From an uncultured Planctomycetota bacterium (GTDB lineage: Bacteria; Planctomycetota; Phycisphaerae; Sedimentisphaerales; UBA12454), in NCBI GenBank assembly GCA_903847315.1, contig CAINDG010000043.1, positions 1 to 39,036 of the forward strand: a DNA stretch of 39,036 nucleotides. The letters run 5' to 3'. Positions 8,889 to 17,200 of this stretch are shown here, piece by piece (position 1 is the first letter of the stretch; every line of letters starts with the position of its first letter). Below the pieces are notes generated by a model. That model was not told where the DNA came from. It made no database searches and saw nothing but the letters and a program-made list of their open reading frames with translations. A program made the translations under genes and the position numbers.

Positions 8889-10531
8889 TTTATCTCCTTT
8901 GCAACTTTATTGGCAAATTTTTCTATTGTCCGTTCCATCCTGCGGACTGTTGCCTTAAGACCAAGCATATCAATCGATTCAAATATCGGCAGAGAAACCA
9001 TCGTGCCGCAAATCGCCAAACGCAGAGGCTGAGCAACCTTGCCCAGGCCAACCTGTTTCTGCTCGGCAATGCCACGAAGTAAATTCTCAATCGACTCTTC
9101 GCTGATTTTATCAAGAGCCAAAAGTTTTTCTTTCAACTGGGCAAGCATCGCAATGCCTTCGCCGTTATTTTTGAGCAGCACTTTCTCTGCGTCTTTTTGA
9201 TTATATTCTATTTTATTATCTTCAATAAATAGAAATCTGCTTTTATGGTCGATTTCCGCAAGCGTTCTTGCGCCTTCGCCGGCCTTTAGTATCCTTTTAA
9301 GCAGGATATCGTCTGCGTTTACAGCGGGCGAGTTTGCCGCTTTAAGATAATCCTTATATCTGCTCAAAAGCTCATCGGCGGAGAGCAGTTTTATATGCTC
9401 CATATTAAACGCCAATAGTTTTTTGCGGTCAAAGAGGCTGTTTGTCTTGTTAAACCGCGTCGGGTCAAAACTATCTATAAGCTCCTGTAAAGTAAGGATT
9501 TCCTTATCGAGCGGTGAACTGTAGCCTAAAAGGGCAATAAAATTCACAAGTGCCTGGGGCAGATAACCGCTTTTAAAGAAATCCACGATATTTATTTCAG
9601 GCAGTTCAATTCCCAGATACTCTGCCATTAGGTCTATGGCAGGACCGTCCGGCATACTATCTCCGGCGAGAAATTCCTCAAATTCAGTTGCGCTTATTTG
9701 GGCAACGGAGGCAAGTTTTACTTTATCCAAACCTTCTGTTTTTTTTATCGCGTCTTTTAAAACTTTTGCCTTGTCGCGTTTTGACATTTTCCCGCCGCCT
9801 TCGCTGACGGTCAAAGACAGATGCGCGTAAACAGGCGTTTTAAATCCGAGCGCTTTTTGCAAAGCGATGTGGCCGGGCGTATTCATCAGATGTTCCTGTC
9901 CGCGAATAACGTGCGTAATACCCATAAGCTCATCGTCAATAACACAGGCAAAATGATATGTAGGAAAGCCGTCGCTTTTGAGAATTATAAAATCGCTTAT
10001 GTCGTTACTATTAAATTTAACCTGCCCGCGAATTGTATCCTCGACAACAATTTCGCCGGCCGGCATACAGAAACGTACCATTACATCTTTGCCCTGCGCT
10101 TTTGCCTTTTCAACTTCCGATGCATCGGGAAATTTATTCGGACGAGGATAGGTAAAATTCTGCTTATTACCGGCAGCCTTTTTGCGCATCTGTTCCAGTT
10201 CCTCTGCCGTGTCGAAACAATAATAAGCATTGCCTGATGTCAAAAGCTGCTGGATATAACGGTTATAAATATCGAGTCTTTGGGATTGATAATAAGGACC
10301 TGCCGGCCCACCGACCTGCGGCCCTTGGTCCCATTGAATCCCCAGCCATTGCAAGTCGTCCATTACCTGTTTTGCCGCAGTGGGGCTGTTTCTGCTCTGG
10401 TCGGTGTCCTCAATTCTGAGGACAAACTTCCCACCGGTCTTCTTAGCCCATAAAAGGTCAAAAAGAGCTGTACGAGCCCCGCCTATATGAAGATAACCAG
10501 TTGGAGATGGCGCAAATCGCGTAACTGCCAT
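8885..10531 (-). CDS. gltX: Glutamyl-tRNA synthetase, with a ~55-residue insertion
   Basis: 548 residues against ~470 in E. coli. It charges tRNA-Glu (and possibly tRNA-Gln, if the indirect pathway is used). The class I signatures are HIGGARTALF (HIGH motif, residues 15-24) and KMSKR at 248-252. The extra length includes ~55 residues inserted right after KMSKRDK (about 258-312: DAIKKTEGLDKVKL, then DLMAEYLGIELPE) before the motif KSGYLPQALVNFIALLGY. The insertion lies near the ATP/tRNA acceptor site, so whether it is a lineage trait is worth knowing. First gene of the operon. Confidence 0.97.
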   Translation of the reverse strand: MAVTRFAPSPTGYLHIGGARTALFDLLWAKKTGGKFVLRIEDTDQSRNSPTAAKQVMDDLQWLGIQWDQGPQVGGPAGPYYQSQRLDIYNRYIQQLLTSGNAYYCFDTAEELEQMRKKAAGNKQNFTYPRPNKFPDASEVEKAKAQGKDVMVRFCMPAGEIVVEDTIRGQVKFNSNDISDFIILKSDGFPTYHFACVIDDELMGITHVIRGQEHLMNTPGHIALQKALGFKTPVYAHLSLTVSEGGGKMSKRDKAKVLKDAIKKTEGLDKVKLASVAQISATEFEEFLAGDSMPDGPAIDLMAEYLGIELPEINIVDFFKSGYLPQALVNFIALLGYSSPLDKEILTLQELIDSFDPTRFNKTNSLFDRKKLLAFNMEHIKLLSADELLSRYKDYLKAANSPAVNADDILLKRILKAGEGARTLAEIDHKSRFLFIEDNKIEYNQKDAEKVLLKNNGEGIAMLAQLKEKLLALDKISEESIENLLRGIAEQKQVGLGKVAQPLRLAICGTMVSLPIFESIDMLGLKATVRRMERTIEKFANKVAKEIK

Positions 10532-10594
10532 TTATTGCCTTTCATAATCATCAAGGAAGTAAGGAAAAGAGACCAAACAATTTATGTTTAAAAT

Positions 10595-10625
10595 TCCTTG
10601 CGTCTTTACGTCCTTACATCCTTAA
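10595..10625 (-). repeat. Degenerate 8-bp tandem repeat (TAAGGACG type)
   Basis: On the minus strand the units read TAAGGATG, TAAGGACG, TAAAGACG, CAAGGAAT: four 8-mers differing by 1-3 bases. Same class as the other period 8-10 repeats in the window. Confidence 0.65.
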
Positions 10626-11073
10626 CTTTAAGTGCCATAAATAGTAATGTCAAGGACATAAACCCTTAATTGTTGCACTCCGTACTCCAATAAGTCCTAT
10701 AACCGTTCTTCAAAAGCAGCTTAAATAGACACTTTGGGCGAATACGACATAAGTCGTCTTTTTTATGTATCCCCCTTTTCTTCCCTCTCCTTTTTTTCTT
10801 TCCTTTCTTACTTATTCCTATTTTTTTGTTGACAGCATAGTGACATCTTGTTACCTTATACTTGTGTTTAGTAAGAGCTAAAAGCAGGGCATATAGCTTT
10901 ATAATTAAATAACGTCATTATAATTTTTTTAGTTTTCATATCATTAGCCCCTCTTTTTAGCACTTTTTAGCGTTAAGATTTAAAGTTAGTTTGTCTTTTT
11001 TTCGATGTATTCTAAGATATGCATCCTCGATGGTTTAGCGAAATTACGCTATTTTTTAAAAAGTGTATAAAAA

Positions 11074-11212
11074 GTGCTGCCTTTCGGCAAAATTTGCTTA
11101 TCAACAGAGAGATTTGCAAAAAAGCCGACCTAGGACCGAACAGTGCAGATAATTTGCTCTTATATAATTTAAAATGTCGCCGAAGACAGCACCTTACGCA
11201 AATCTCTCGGCT
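11074..11212 (+). promoter_or_regulatory. Putative structured 5' leader of the prepilin gene
   Basis: Three pairs of complementary segments cross one another. GTGCTG (11074-11079) pairs with CAGCAC (11187-11192). AGAGATTTGC (11108-11117) pairs with GCAAATCTCT (11198-11207), 10 bp. AGCCGA (11123-11128) pairs with TCGGCT (11207-11212). The order means these helices either form a pseudoknot or exclude each other, as in a switch. The last arm ends ~25 nt before the start codon. I could not match it to a known riboswitch class; chance AT-rich pairing is possible for the short pairs but less so for the 10-bp one. Confidence 0.4.
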
Positions 11213-11237
11213 GTAAAAAATTGAAAGGAAAAATATC

Positions 11238-12293
11238 ATGGAGACACAAAAGATGAAAAAGAAAGGTTTTACATTGGTTGAGTTGTTGGTGGTTATCGCC
11301 ATCATAGCAATGTTGCTGGCTATTCTTATGCCCGCCCTAGGCAAAGTCAGGCAGCTTGCTCAACGTATCATGTGCAGTACAAATCTTGCAGGCATAGGAA
11401 AAGCTATGCTTACCTATTGCAACGATGACAAATATGAATCTTTCCCGGTTAGTGGAAGTTCAGATGCCATCTGGTCAAGAGGCACAAGCGGAAACGAGGG
11501 TAAGTGTTCATGGGACTGGAGAGACCCAAATCCATTCCCCACAAATGACAGGACCCCTCACACGGCTACCATAACTTCCTGTTTTTACCTGCTTGTAAAA
11601 TATGCCGATGTCGCACCAGACCAATTTGTTTGTCCAGGTTCGGATCAGAAAAAGTTTGAACTGTCAAAATACACTTTGAGTCAATTTTCGACAAATGACT
11701 TCACCACTGTGTGGGACTTCGGTGTAGGCACGAATCAGATTTCTAATTCCAGAGGCAAAGGACACGTTAGTTATTCTTATCAGTATCCTTTCCCGGTTGT
11801 TGCCGGCCAGAAAGGCTATCCTACAGTGATAACAACAAATCCAGCCAAGGCGGTCGCTGCCGACAGAAATCCATTCTGGCAGTCACCAATGCCAACGGAT
11901 GCATCCTCTGATTCTCCTCGTATGTACATCTGGGATGTATCAGTAACACCAAATAAGCTTTATGCACCATCGATAACATTCGGCAATGCCACCTATCACC
12001 AGAAAGACGGCCAGAACGTTCTTTTCGCCGATCAGCATGCAAAATTCGAAAAGAGCGCCAATTGCGGTATCGAAATGGATAATATCTATACCATTTGGGG
12101 ACAGGCCTCTATAAATCCGCAGACCGCCGGTGACGAAGGCAAAAGACAGTGTGGAAAGAATTATACTACTGATACGACCAGCCCGGGATTTCTACTGGTA
12201 ACATCATCATTCCAAGGGGATGTTAGCTATTGTCCATTAAGCAATGACGACTGCTACCTGGTCAGTGATGTAGATAAACCCAGAAGTGATTAA
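11238..12293 (+). CDS. Prepilin-type N-terminal cleavage/methylation protein
   Basis: 351 residues. The N-terminus KKKGFTLVELLVVIAIIAML is a type IV pilin/type II secretion pseudopilin signal: charged head, cut after Gly by a prepilin peptidase, Glu+5, and a hydrophobic helix. The C-terminal half contains HQKDGQNVLFADQHAKF, a variant of the H-X9-DG motif of the planctomycete prepilin-like family (TIGR04294); the usual DG is DQ here. The body has several Cys residues. It is probably a surface or periplasmic filament-like protein. A Shine-Dalgarno AAGGA precedes the ATG. It has its own terminator and no operon partners. Confidence 0.88.
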   Translation: METQKMKKKGFTLVELLVVIAIIAMLLAILMPALGKVRQLAQRIMCSTNLAGIGKAMLTYCNDDKYESFPVSGSSDAIWSRGTSGNEGKCSWDWRDPNPFPTNDRTPHTATITSCFYLLVKYADVAPDQFVCPGSDQKKFELSKYTLSQFSTNDFTTVWDFGVGTNQISNSRGKGHVSYSYQYPFPVVAGQKGYPTVITTNPAKAVAADRNPFWQSPMPTDASSDSPRMYIWDVSVTPNKLYAPSITFGNATYHQKDGQNVLFADQHAKFEKSANCGIEMDNIYTIWGQASINPQTAGDEGKRQCGKNYTTDTTSPGFLLVTSSFQGDVSYCPLSNDDCYLVSDVDKPRSD

Positions 12294-12342
12294 TACTGCC
12301 TACGCAGTAAGAAAAATAAGACTGTAATCAGGCTGCAGTCGC

Positions 12343-12375
12343 ACCGGCCTTTCGCCCCTAAAGCGAAAGGCCGGT
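12343..12375. terminator. Rho-independent terminator after the prepilin gene
   Basis: A 13-bp GC-rich stem (ACCGGCCTTTCGC with GCGAAAGGCCGGT), 7-nt loop, followed by TTGTTTG. Strong hairpin placed 50 nt after the prepilin stop. Confidence 0.85.
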
Positions 12376-12421
12376 TTGTTTGTGAGATTAAAGATAAAAA
12401 ATTAAAATGAAAAAATGCGGA

Positions 12422-12445
12422 ATCCGCCTCTGGCGGATATTTTTT
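12422..12445. terminator. Bidirectional terminator between prepilin and parA genes
   Basis: Stem ATCCGCC/GGCGGAT with a 3-nt loop, followed on the plus strand by TATTTTTTT and on the minus strand by a run of Ts after a few bases. It lies between two converging genes and serves mainly parA (minus strand). Confidence 0.75.
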
Positions 12446-12473
12446 TATGGTGTCCCCTTCCCCATTCTTTCTG

Positions 12474-13739
12474 CTATTTCACTTCCAGCACAGAATTGTA
12501 TTCGCCGAAAGGATTCATCTCAACGCTTTCGTTATACGGGTCCCGCTGCCACTGACCGTCAACAACCATACGATAGCGGTATTTGCCCGGAGCAAGTTCC
12601 AGAGCCAATTCCCATTTTCCGTCTTTGCCCGGCTGCATAATTGTCTGCTGCGGCTGCCAATTATTAAAGTCGCCTGCAATCTGCACAGTTTTGGCCCGCG
12701 GATAAAGCGTAACAAATCTTACAGAACCTTCAAATTGGCGAACGCCATAAAAATCATTGAGTTTGCTGTCTATATCTTTCTGCTTGCTCTTGGCCTTGGG
12801 CTGGCCACTTTTCAGGCCGGCCAGAAGTTCCTGTGCCGAAGAACTTATCGACTCAAGATTATCGTCCAGCGCCTCAATAACCTCTTTTCTTTCCTTTGCC
12901 CGTATAGATGACTGTATAGCCACCGGTTCCTGCCTGGCCTGTATAATCGGTCTCTGTTTTGGTTCGATTTGTGTATCGGAGGCAATCAATTCCTGAGCGA
13001 GACTTTGAAAATCCTTGTGCCCTCTGCTTGCCGGGTCGTATTCGCAAATCGGCTGGCCAAGACTTGCGGCCTCTTTGAGGCGGGTATTGAAATTAACAAC
13101 CGTCCAGAACATCTTGCCGGAAAAATTCTTCCGCAGTTCAACCAGAATTTCCCTGCCCATTTTTGTGCGGATGTCGTACATACTGGCAAGTACCATAACA
13201 TTTATATGCTGCGAGCACTGCTTGCAGAGAACGCTTAAAGTATCGAGCTGTTTACTTAAACCGTGCAGCGAGAAGTATCCGGTTTCCACCGGCACGACAA
13301 CATCGGTCGCTGCGCGAATCGCATTGAATGTCAACAGTCCCACAGCAGGCGGGCAATCCACAACCACATAATCGTAATCCTTCGAGACGGCCGCAAGCAC
13401 ATCTTTCAAACAGTTTTCGCGGTCAACGGTACCGCTGAGCTGCTGCTCGAAAGCCGCAAGGTCGATGCTTGCCGGCGCAAGCTCGAAATTGTCGCTTATC
13501 TCCCACAGAATTTCAGTAAGCTTGACAGGTTCGCCCCGCCGAGAGCCGACTAAGCAATCGTAAATGCTCTGCTCAATCTGCTCTTCCGGTACAGCAAGAC
13601 CAACAGCACAATGCCCCTGCGGATCCACATCAACCAATAAAGTTCTTTTGCCTTCGGCGGCAAGAGTACTTGCAAGATTTATAGAAACAGTTGTTTTTCC
13701 ACATCCGCCTTTTTGGTTAACTACAGCTATAGTTCTCAT
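12474..13739 (-). CDS. ParA-type ATPase fused to a C-terminal CBM48/AMPK-type domain
   Basis: 421 residues in two parts. Residues 1-~255 are a ParA/Soj ATPase: deviant Walker A KGGCGKTT at 10-17 with the signature lysine, DVDPQGHC, and YVVVDCPPAVGLL. After an ~80-residue, helix-prone linker, residues ~338-421 match the AMPK-beta/CBM48 glycan-binding fold: VQIAGDFNNWQP, then WELALELAPGKYRYRMVVDG and a late N-P-FGEYNSVLEV. ParA proteins place chromosomes, plasmids or large protein cargo; CBM48 domains bind alpha-glucans or act as scaffolding. The fusion suggests positioning of a polysaccharide or protein body, but this is inference. No parB partner is adjacent, and the gene has its own palindromic upstream site. 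Confidence 0.9.
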   Translation of the reverse strand: MRTIAVVNQKGGCGKTTVSINLASTLAAEGKRTLLVDVDPQGHCAVGLAVPEEQIEQSIYDCLVGSRRGEPVKLTEILWEISDNFELAPASIDLAAFEQQLSGTVDRENCLKDVLAAVSKDYDYVVVDCPPAVGLLTFNAIRAATDVVVPVETGYFSLHGLSKQLDTLSVLCKQCSQHINVMVLASMYDIRTKMGREILVELRKNFSGKMFWTVVNFNTRLKEAASLGQPICEYDPASRGHKDFQSLAQELIASDTQIEPKQRPIIQARQEPVAIQSSIRAKERKEVIEALDDNLESISSSAQELLAGLKSGQPKAKSKQKDIDSKLNDFYGVRQFEGSVRFVTLYPRAKTVQIAGDFNNWQPQQTIMQPGKDGKWELALELAPGKYRYRMVVDGQWQRDPYNESVEMNPFGEYNSVLEVK

Positions 13740-13768
13740 TAGATAATCCTTTATCCACTTAAAAATGC

Positions 13769-13786
13769 GTTTTTAATATTAAAAAC
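13769..13786. promoter_or_regulatory. 18-bp perfect palindrome upstream of parA
   Basis: GTTTTTAATATTAAAAAC is its own reverse complement. It lies 30-47 bp upstream of the parA start, a place where a self-repressing ParA or another regulator could bind. A near copy (TTTTTAATATTGAAAA) lies at 13889-13904. Confidence 0.45.
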
Positions 13787-13873
13787 GGTACTTTAAGCGC
13801 GTACTAAATTTTAGTCCTATATCTGCTTTTTCGGCCTTCGGAATATAATAACTTTAGTCTTTATCGGACAAAA

Positions 13874-13904
13874 GGCAAAATTTTGCCATTTTTAATATTG
13901 AAAA
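13874..13904. promoter_or_regulatory. Second palindrome cluster in the parA/TPR gap
   Basis: A perfect 14-bp palindrome GGCAAAATTTTGCC (13874-13887) is followed at once by TTTTTAATATTGAAAA, a one-mismatch relative of the 13769 palindrome. Function unknown. Confidence 0.35.
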
Positions 13905-14096
13905 GGCCTCTGAGCACAGCCAATGATTTATGCCACTTAAATTATCAAATTTGCGCAAACTGCCTGTTTTGAATTTTTGTTCGTTATCCTCCTTTATATT
14001 TTGATTATTTGGTTAGTCTTGCTGTATTTTAACATCTCTGTTATACTAATAATCCAGATGGTTTTAAGGTTGTATTGATACTGTAATGGAGACAGA

Positions 14097-16448
14097 ATGC
14101 AGCAAGAACTTAATAAATCAGTAGAGGAAATAGCTACATCAAAAGTCAAAGCACTGACGATTCTGATTATTGTCGTTTGTGCAGCTGTTCTAATAATTCA
14201 CTGGCCGGCTTTGTCGGCGAAGGCATTATCTTTTGATGACAATCGATACTTTGTCGAGAATTTTCTTGTGCGAAGTCCCAGTTTGGAGTCGACGCGGCGG
14301 TTTCTCACCGAGGTATTTAATCCGTCAACCGTAAGTGGGTACTATCAGCCGTTGACTATGATTTCATTAATGTTGGATTATGCGATAGGTGGGCAAACAG
14401 ATAGTTTGCTGCCGTTCCATCGAACGAGTCTCTTACTGCATATTGCAAACACGGCTCTAATAATCGTACTGTTGTATTATTTGTTTGGTTCGGAATGGAT
14501 AGCGGCAGGTGTAGGATTGCTCTTCGGAGTTCATCCATTAACGGTAGAACCGATTCCCTGGATCAGTGAGCGTAAGACCCTGCTTGCAGCGTTTTTTGCA
14601 TTTTGGAGTCTGATTCTTTATATCCGTTCCACTCGCAGCGGCAATTCTAAAACTCGTATCGCCTCTATTGTTATGTATGCGCTGGCCCTTGTGTCCAAAC
14701 CGACCAGTACACCGCTTCCGGTTCTTATGCTGCTGATGGATTATTGGCCGCTAAGACGGCTGAAATGGCAGACTATTTTGGAAAAGTGGCCGTTCTTTAT
14801 TATTGGAGGTATCTCAGCCGTCATAACATATACTTCGCAGAGCCGTACCGCTTCGGTAATTACGCCTGAAGCGTATGGGCTAATACGAGTTCCGCTGGTT
14901 ATTTGCCATAATATCATTTTCTATCTTTATAAAATGATTTGGCCGGTCAATTTATCCTCGCACTACGCTCTTCCTGACCAGATTGGATTCTCAACTCCAA
15001 TGGTAATGGCTGGTGTCATAGGTACTTGTATACTGGTTGTTTTGTTGCTTGTCTCCTGGTGGTGGACGCGAGCGGCGATAACTGGCTTCGCTGTTTTCTT
15101 TATTGCAATTTTTCCAACAATGCAAATGCTTCAGTTTAGCGACGTAATTGCATCTGATAAGTTTGTTTATCTGCCTTCGATAGGAATACTGATGATACTG
15201 GCGGTATTTTTAGTCTGGGTATGCAAAACTGGCGATACAAGCCGCCATACGGCAAGGTACATAGCGGTTGCAATTATAGTTCTGATATTGGCTACAGCGG
15301 AATCTTTTGCTACGCGAAAATATCTCGCTTGCTGGAAAGATACTACCAGTCTTTTTACTCAAATGGTAAAAGTGGCGCCTAACGCCACATCGCCGCGCAA
15401 CAATCTGGGTGTGGCACTTGCCGAAAATGGCCATAAAAAAGAGGCTGTGGAATGTTTCACACAGGTGCTGAAACAAAAGCCGAATGATCTTATGGCGAAT
15501 CTTAACATGGGCAAAATTTTAAGTGAGGAGGGTAAAAATGACGAAGCTATGAAACAATATTATAAATTGTTGCGTATAAAACCCGATGAGGTGCTCGCTT
15601 ATCAAAATATTGCGGTGACGCTGATGAATGAAGGACATATTGATGAAGCTATTGCTGTATACCGCAAAGGACTGGAGAATATCACCCGAAATCCCGCTTT
15701 GATGCATGTGGGCATTGGTACACTTTTGTTTCAGCAGGGCAAAATTGACGAGGCGATATATGAGCTTCAAATTGCCATGAAGATAGGTCCCAATTCAACG
15801 GCACTTAACAACCTGGCAGTAGCATTGTCATTGAAAGGCAGAACTGACGAGGCAATGGTATGCTGCAAAAGGGCTATTGGACTTGACCCGAACAATCCCG
15901 AGGCACACTATAACCTTGGAAATATTTTGCTTTCGCAAAACAAACTTAAGAAGGCGATTAGCGAATATGAGAAGGCGGTGAGCATAAAGCCGAAATATAC
16001 TAAAGCAAATATTAACCTTTCCGTGGCATTGACGCGGGAAAACCAATTTGATGAGGCAATAAAATATGCTGCTAAAGCGGCGAAAACTGAGCCGAATAAT
16101 TTTGATGCGCAATACAACCTTGCTATGTCGCTGGGGCAACGGGGCCGAATTGATGAAGCTATTAACTGCTTTGGTAAGACAGTAGAAATCGAACCGAATA
16201 ACGCTGACGCACACTTCGGTTTGGCCCAGGCGCTGGTTTATAAAAATCGGCTTCAGGAAGCTGCCAATGAGTATCGTCAGGTATTGAATCTGCAACCTCA
16301 AGATATTGATACTCGTTGTATTCTCGGCGACGTTTTAGCTAAGCAGAACCGGTTTGATGAGGCGGCTGTCGAGTATCGCCAAGTGCTTAAAATAGACCCC
16401 AATAATTCTCATGCGCAACAAGGATTGAAAAATATTCAGCAGAAGTAA
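14097..16448 (+). CDS. Membrane protein with C-terminal TPR repeats, TMTC-like
   Basis: 783 residues. Residues 1-~430 contain about ten hydrophobic helices with FDDNRYFVEN near residue 46 and GYYQPLTMISLMLDY near 81, a pattern shared with TMTC/PMT-type membrane glycosyltransferases. Residues ~433-783 are about ten TPR units of 34 residues (typical ANLNMGKILSEEGKNDEAMK spacing and NNLAVALSLKGRTDEA). Such proteins are abundant in Planctomycetota; some eukaryotic relatives transfer mannose to proteins, but here a sugar-transfer role is inference. The start ATG is supported by GGAGA 5 nt upstream. It is read away from the parA gene. Confidence 0.85.
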   Translation: MQQELNKSVEEIATSKVKALTILIIVVCAAVLIIHWPALSAKALSFDDNRYFVENFLVRSPSLESTRRFLTEVFNPSTVSGYYQPLTMISLMLDYAIGGQTDSLLPFHRTSLLLHIANTALIIVLLYYLFGSEWIAAGVGLLFGVHPLTVEPIPWISERKTLLAAFFAFWSLILYIRSTRSGNSKTRIASIVMYALALVSKPTSTPLPVLMLLMDYWPLRRLKWQTILEKWPFFIIGGISAVITYTSQSRTASVITPEAYGLIRVPLVICHNIIFYLYKMIWPVNLSSHYALPDQIGFSTPMVMAGVIGTCILVVLLLVSWWWTRAAITGFAVFFIAIFPTMQMLQFSDVIASDKFVYLPSIGILMILAVFLVWVCKTGDTSRHTARYIAVAIIVLILATAESFATRKYLACWKDTTSLFTQMVKVAPNATSPRNNLGVALAENGHKKEAVECFTQVLKQKPNDLMANLNMGKILSEEGKNDEAMKQYYKLLRIKPDEVLAYQNIAVTLMNEGHIDEAIAVYRKGLENITRNPALMHVGIGTLLFQQGKIDEAIYELQIAMKIGPNSTALNNLAVALSLKGRTDEAMVCCKRAIGLDPNNPEAHYNLGNILLSQNKLKKAISEYEKAVSIKPKYTKANINLSVALTRENQFDEAIKYAAKAAKTEPNNFDAQYNLAMSLGQRGRIDEAINCFGKTVEIEPNNADAHFGLAQALVYKNRLQEAANEYRQVLNLQPQDIDTRCILGDVLAKQNRFDEAAVEYRQVLKIDPNNSHAQQGLKNIQQK

Positions 16449-16463
16449 CAAGCAAACAATAAA

Positions 16464-17054
16464 CTATTTAACTTTCTTAGGTTTAGCTAATTTGTCAATG
16501 TCCAGCTTGTGGAAGACCAGCTTTCCAGGGTTAGCGTTAACTTCATCAATGTTCGGCGGACTGCCGCCATCGAGAGAACTATAAAAGAACCAGTCTGCTT
16601 TCCAGGTTTTGCCGTCTTTAGACACCTTACCCTTAAAATAATCGTCCGATTTTCCTGTTATCTCGCCTTGAGGGAGTTTCATATCAAATTCATCGAGTAC
16701 AATATGTACAGTAAAAATGCCTGTTGCCGCATCAAAAGAACTTTTACACGGACCCATTACAAAAGTTGCATAAGTGCCCGGATCCGGCCCTTCTGCTTCA
16801 TACCCCCCCTCTTTAACATTTACCTTACCAGCTATTGGATGTACCAATTTAGGAATAGAACCATCGGGCTCAATTTCAAATGCCCATTTAGCGCCTTCTT
16901 CACTCGAATTTGCTTCCCAAACACCTACCATAATTTTAGGGATTTTTTGAGTTTTCATATTACTTTCAGGTTTTTGTTTTTTTGCGGTTTCCTGACAACC
17001 GGCAATTAACGATACGCAAAGACAATAAACAAGGCAAAAAATAGCTCTTTTCAT
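16464..17054 (-). CDS. Lipoprotein of unknown function
   Basis: 196 residues. The start MKRAIFCLVYCLCVSLIAGC has a clear lipobox (LIAGC), so the mature protein is likely anchored by a lipid at Cys20. The rest shows no family I recognise; it is likely beta-rich, with a repeated G-D-K pattern (ITGKSDDYFKGKVSKDGKTW) and a terminal FHKLDIDKL. The stop lies 15 nt from the stop of the convergent TPR gene, with no hairpin visible between them. Confidence 0.72.
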   Translation of the reverse strand: MKRAIFCLVYCLCVSLIAGCQETAKKQKPESNMKTQKIPKIMVGVWEANSSEEGAKWAFEIEPDGSIPKLVHPIAGKVNVKEGGYEAEGPDPGTYATFVMGPCKSSFDAATGIFTVHIVLDEFDMKLPQGEITGKSDDYFKGKVSKDGKTWKADWFFYSSLDGGSPPNIDEVNANPGKLVFHKLDIDKLAKPKKVK

Positions 17055-17149
17055 ATCTAATCCCTTAATTAATAAGCCACAAAGACATCAATGCACGAAG
17101 TTGACATAAAATATTAAACACAGTGCGGCTTTTTGCAAGCATAAAAAAA

Positions 17150-17168
17150 CCCCGGCACAAAGCCGGGG
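17150..17168 (-). terminator. Rho-independent terminator after PEP-CTERM gene 1
   Basis: 7-bp stem CCCCGGC/GCCGGGG with a 5-nt loop. On the minus strand it is followed by a run of seven Ts, on the plus strand by TTTT. It ends the 17201-17731 transcript and insulates the lipoprotein gene beyond it. Confidence 0.88.
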
Positions 17169-17200
17169 TTTTAAAAATCTAAACTAAATAGATTCCGGTC

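Larger units (their letters stand above)
10532..11237. other. Intergenic region between gltX and the prepilin gene
   Basis: 706 bp with no convincing gene. It holds a degenerate tandem repeat (10595-10625), a short hairpin ACGAC/GTCGT followed by CTTTTTT at 10744-10764 that could be a weak plus-strand terminator, a TTGACA at 10829-10834 with only a poor -10 (TACCTT, 17-bp spacer), and the complementary segments of the prepilin leader (11074-11212). Mostly AT-rich; it must contain the divergent promoters for gltX and for the prepilin gene, but they are not clearly readable. Confidence 0.6.
13740..14096. other. Divergent intergenic region between parA and the TPR protein
   Basis: 357 bp, AT-rich. 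It holds two similar palindromic sites (13769-13786 and 13889-13904) and a separate perfect 14-bp palindrome GGCAAAATTTTGCC at 13874-13887. These are listed separately as candidate operators. The TPR gene has GGAGA 5 nt before its ATG. Confidence 0.6.

Noticed and set aside
10829-10857. Promoter TTGACA...TACCTT before the prepilin leader
   Set aside because: Good -35 but the -10 at a proper distance is poor; TATACT lies 22 bp away, too far.
11074-11212. Cyclic-di-GMP (GEMM-I) riboswitch before the prepilin gene
   Set aside because: A GCAAAAAAGCC stretch is reminiscent of the motif, but it has extra bases and the GNRA loop/receptor pattern is not there.
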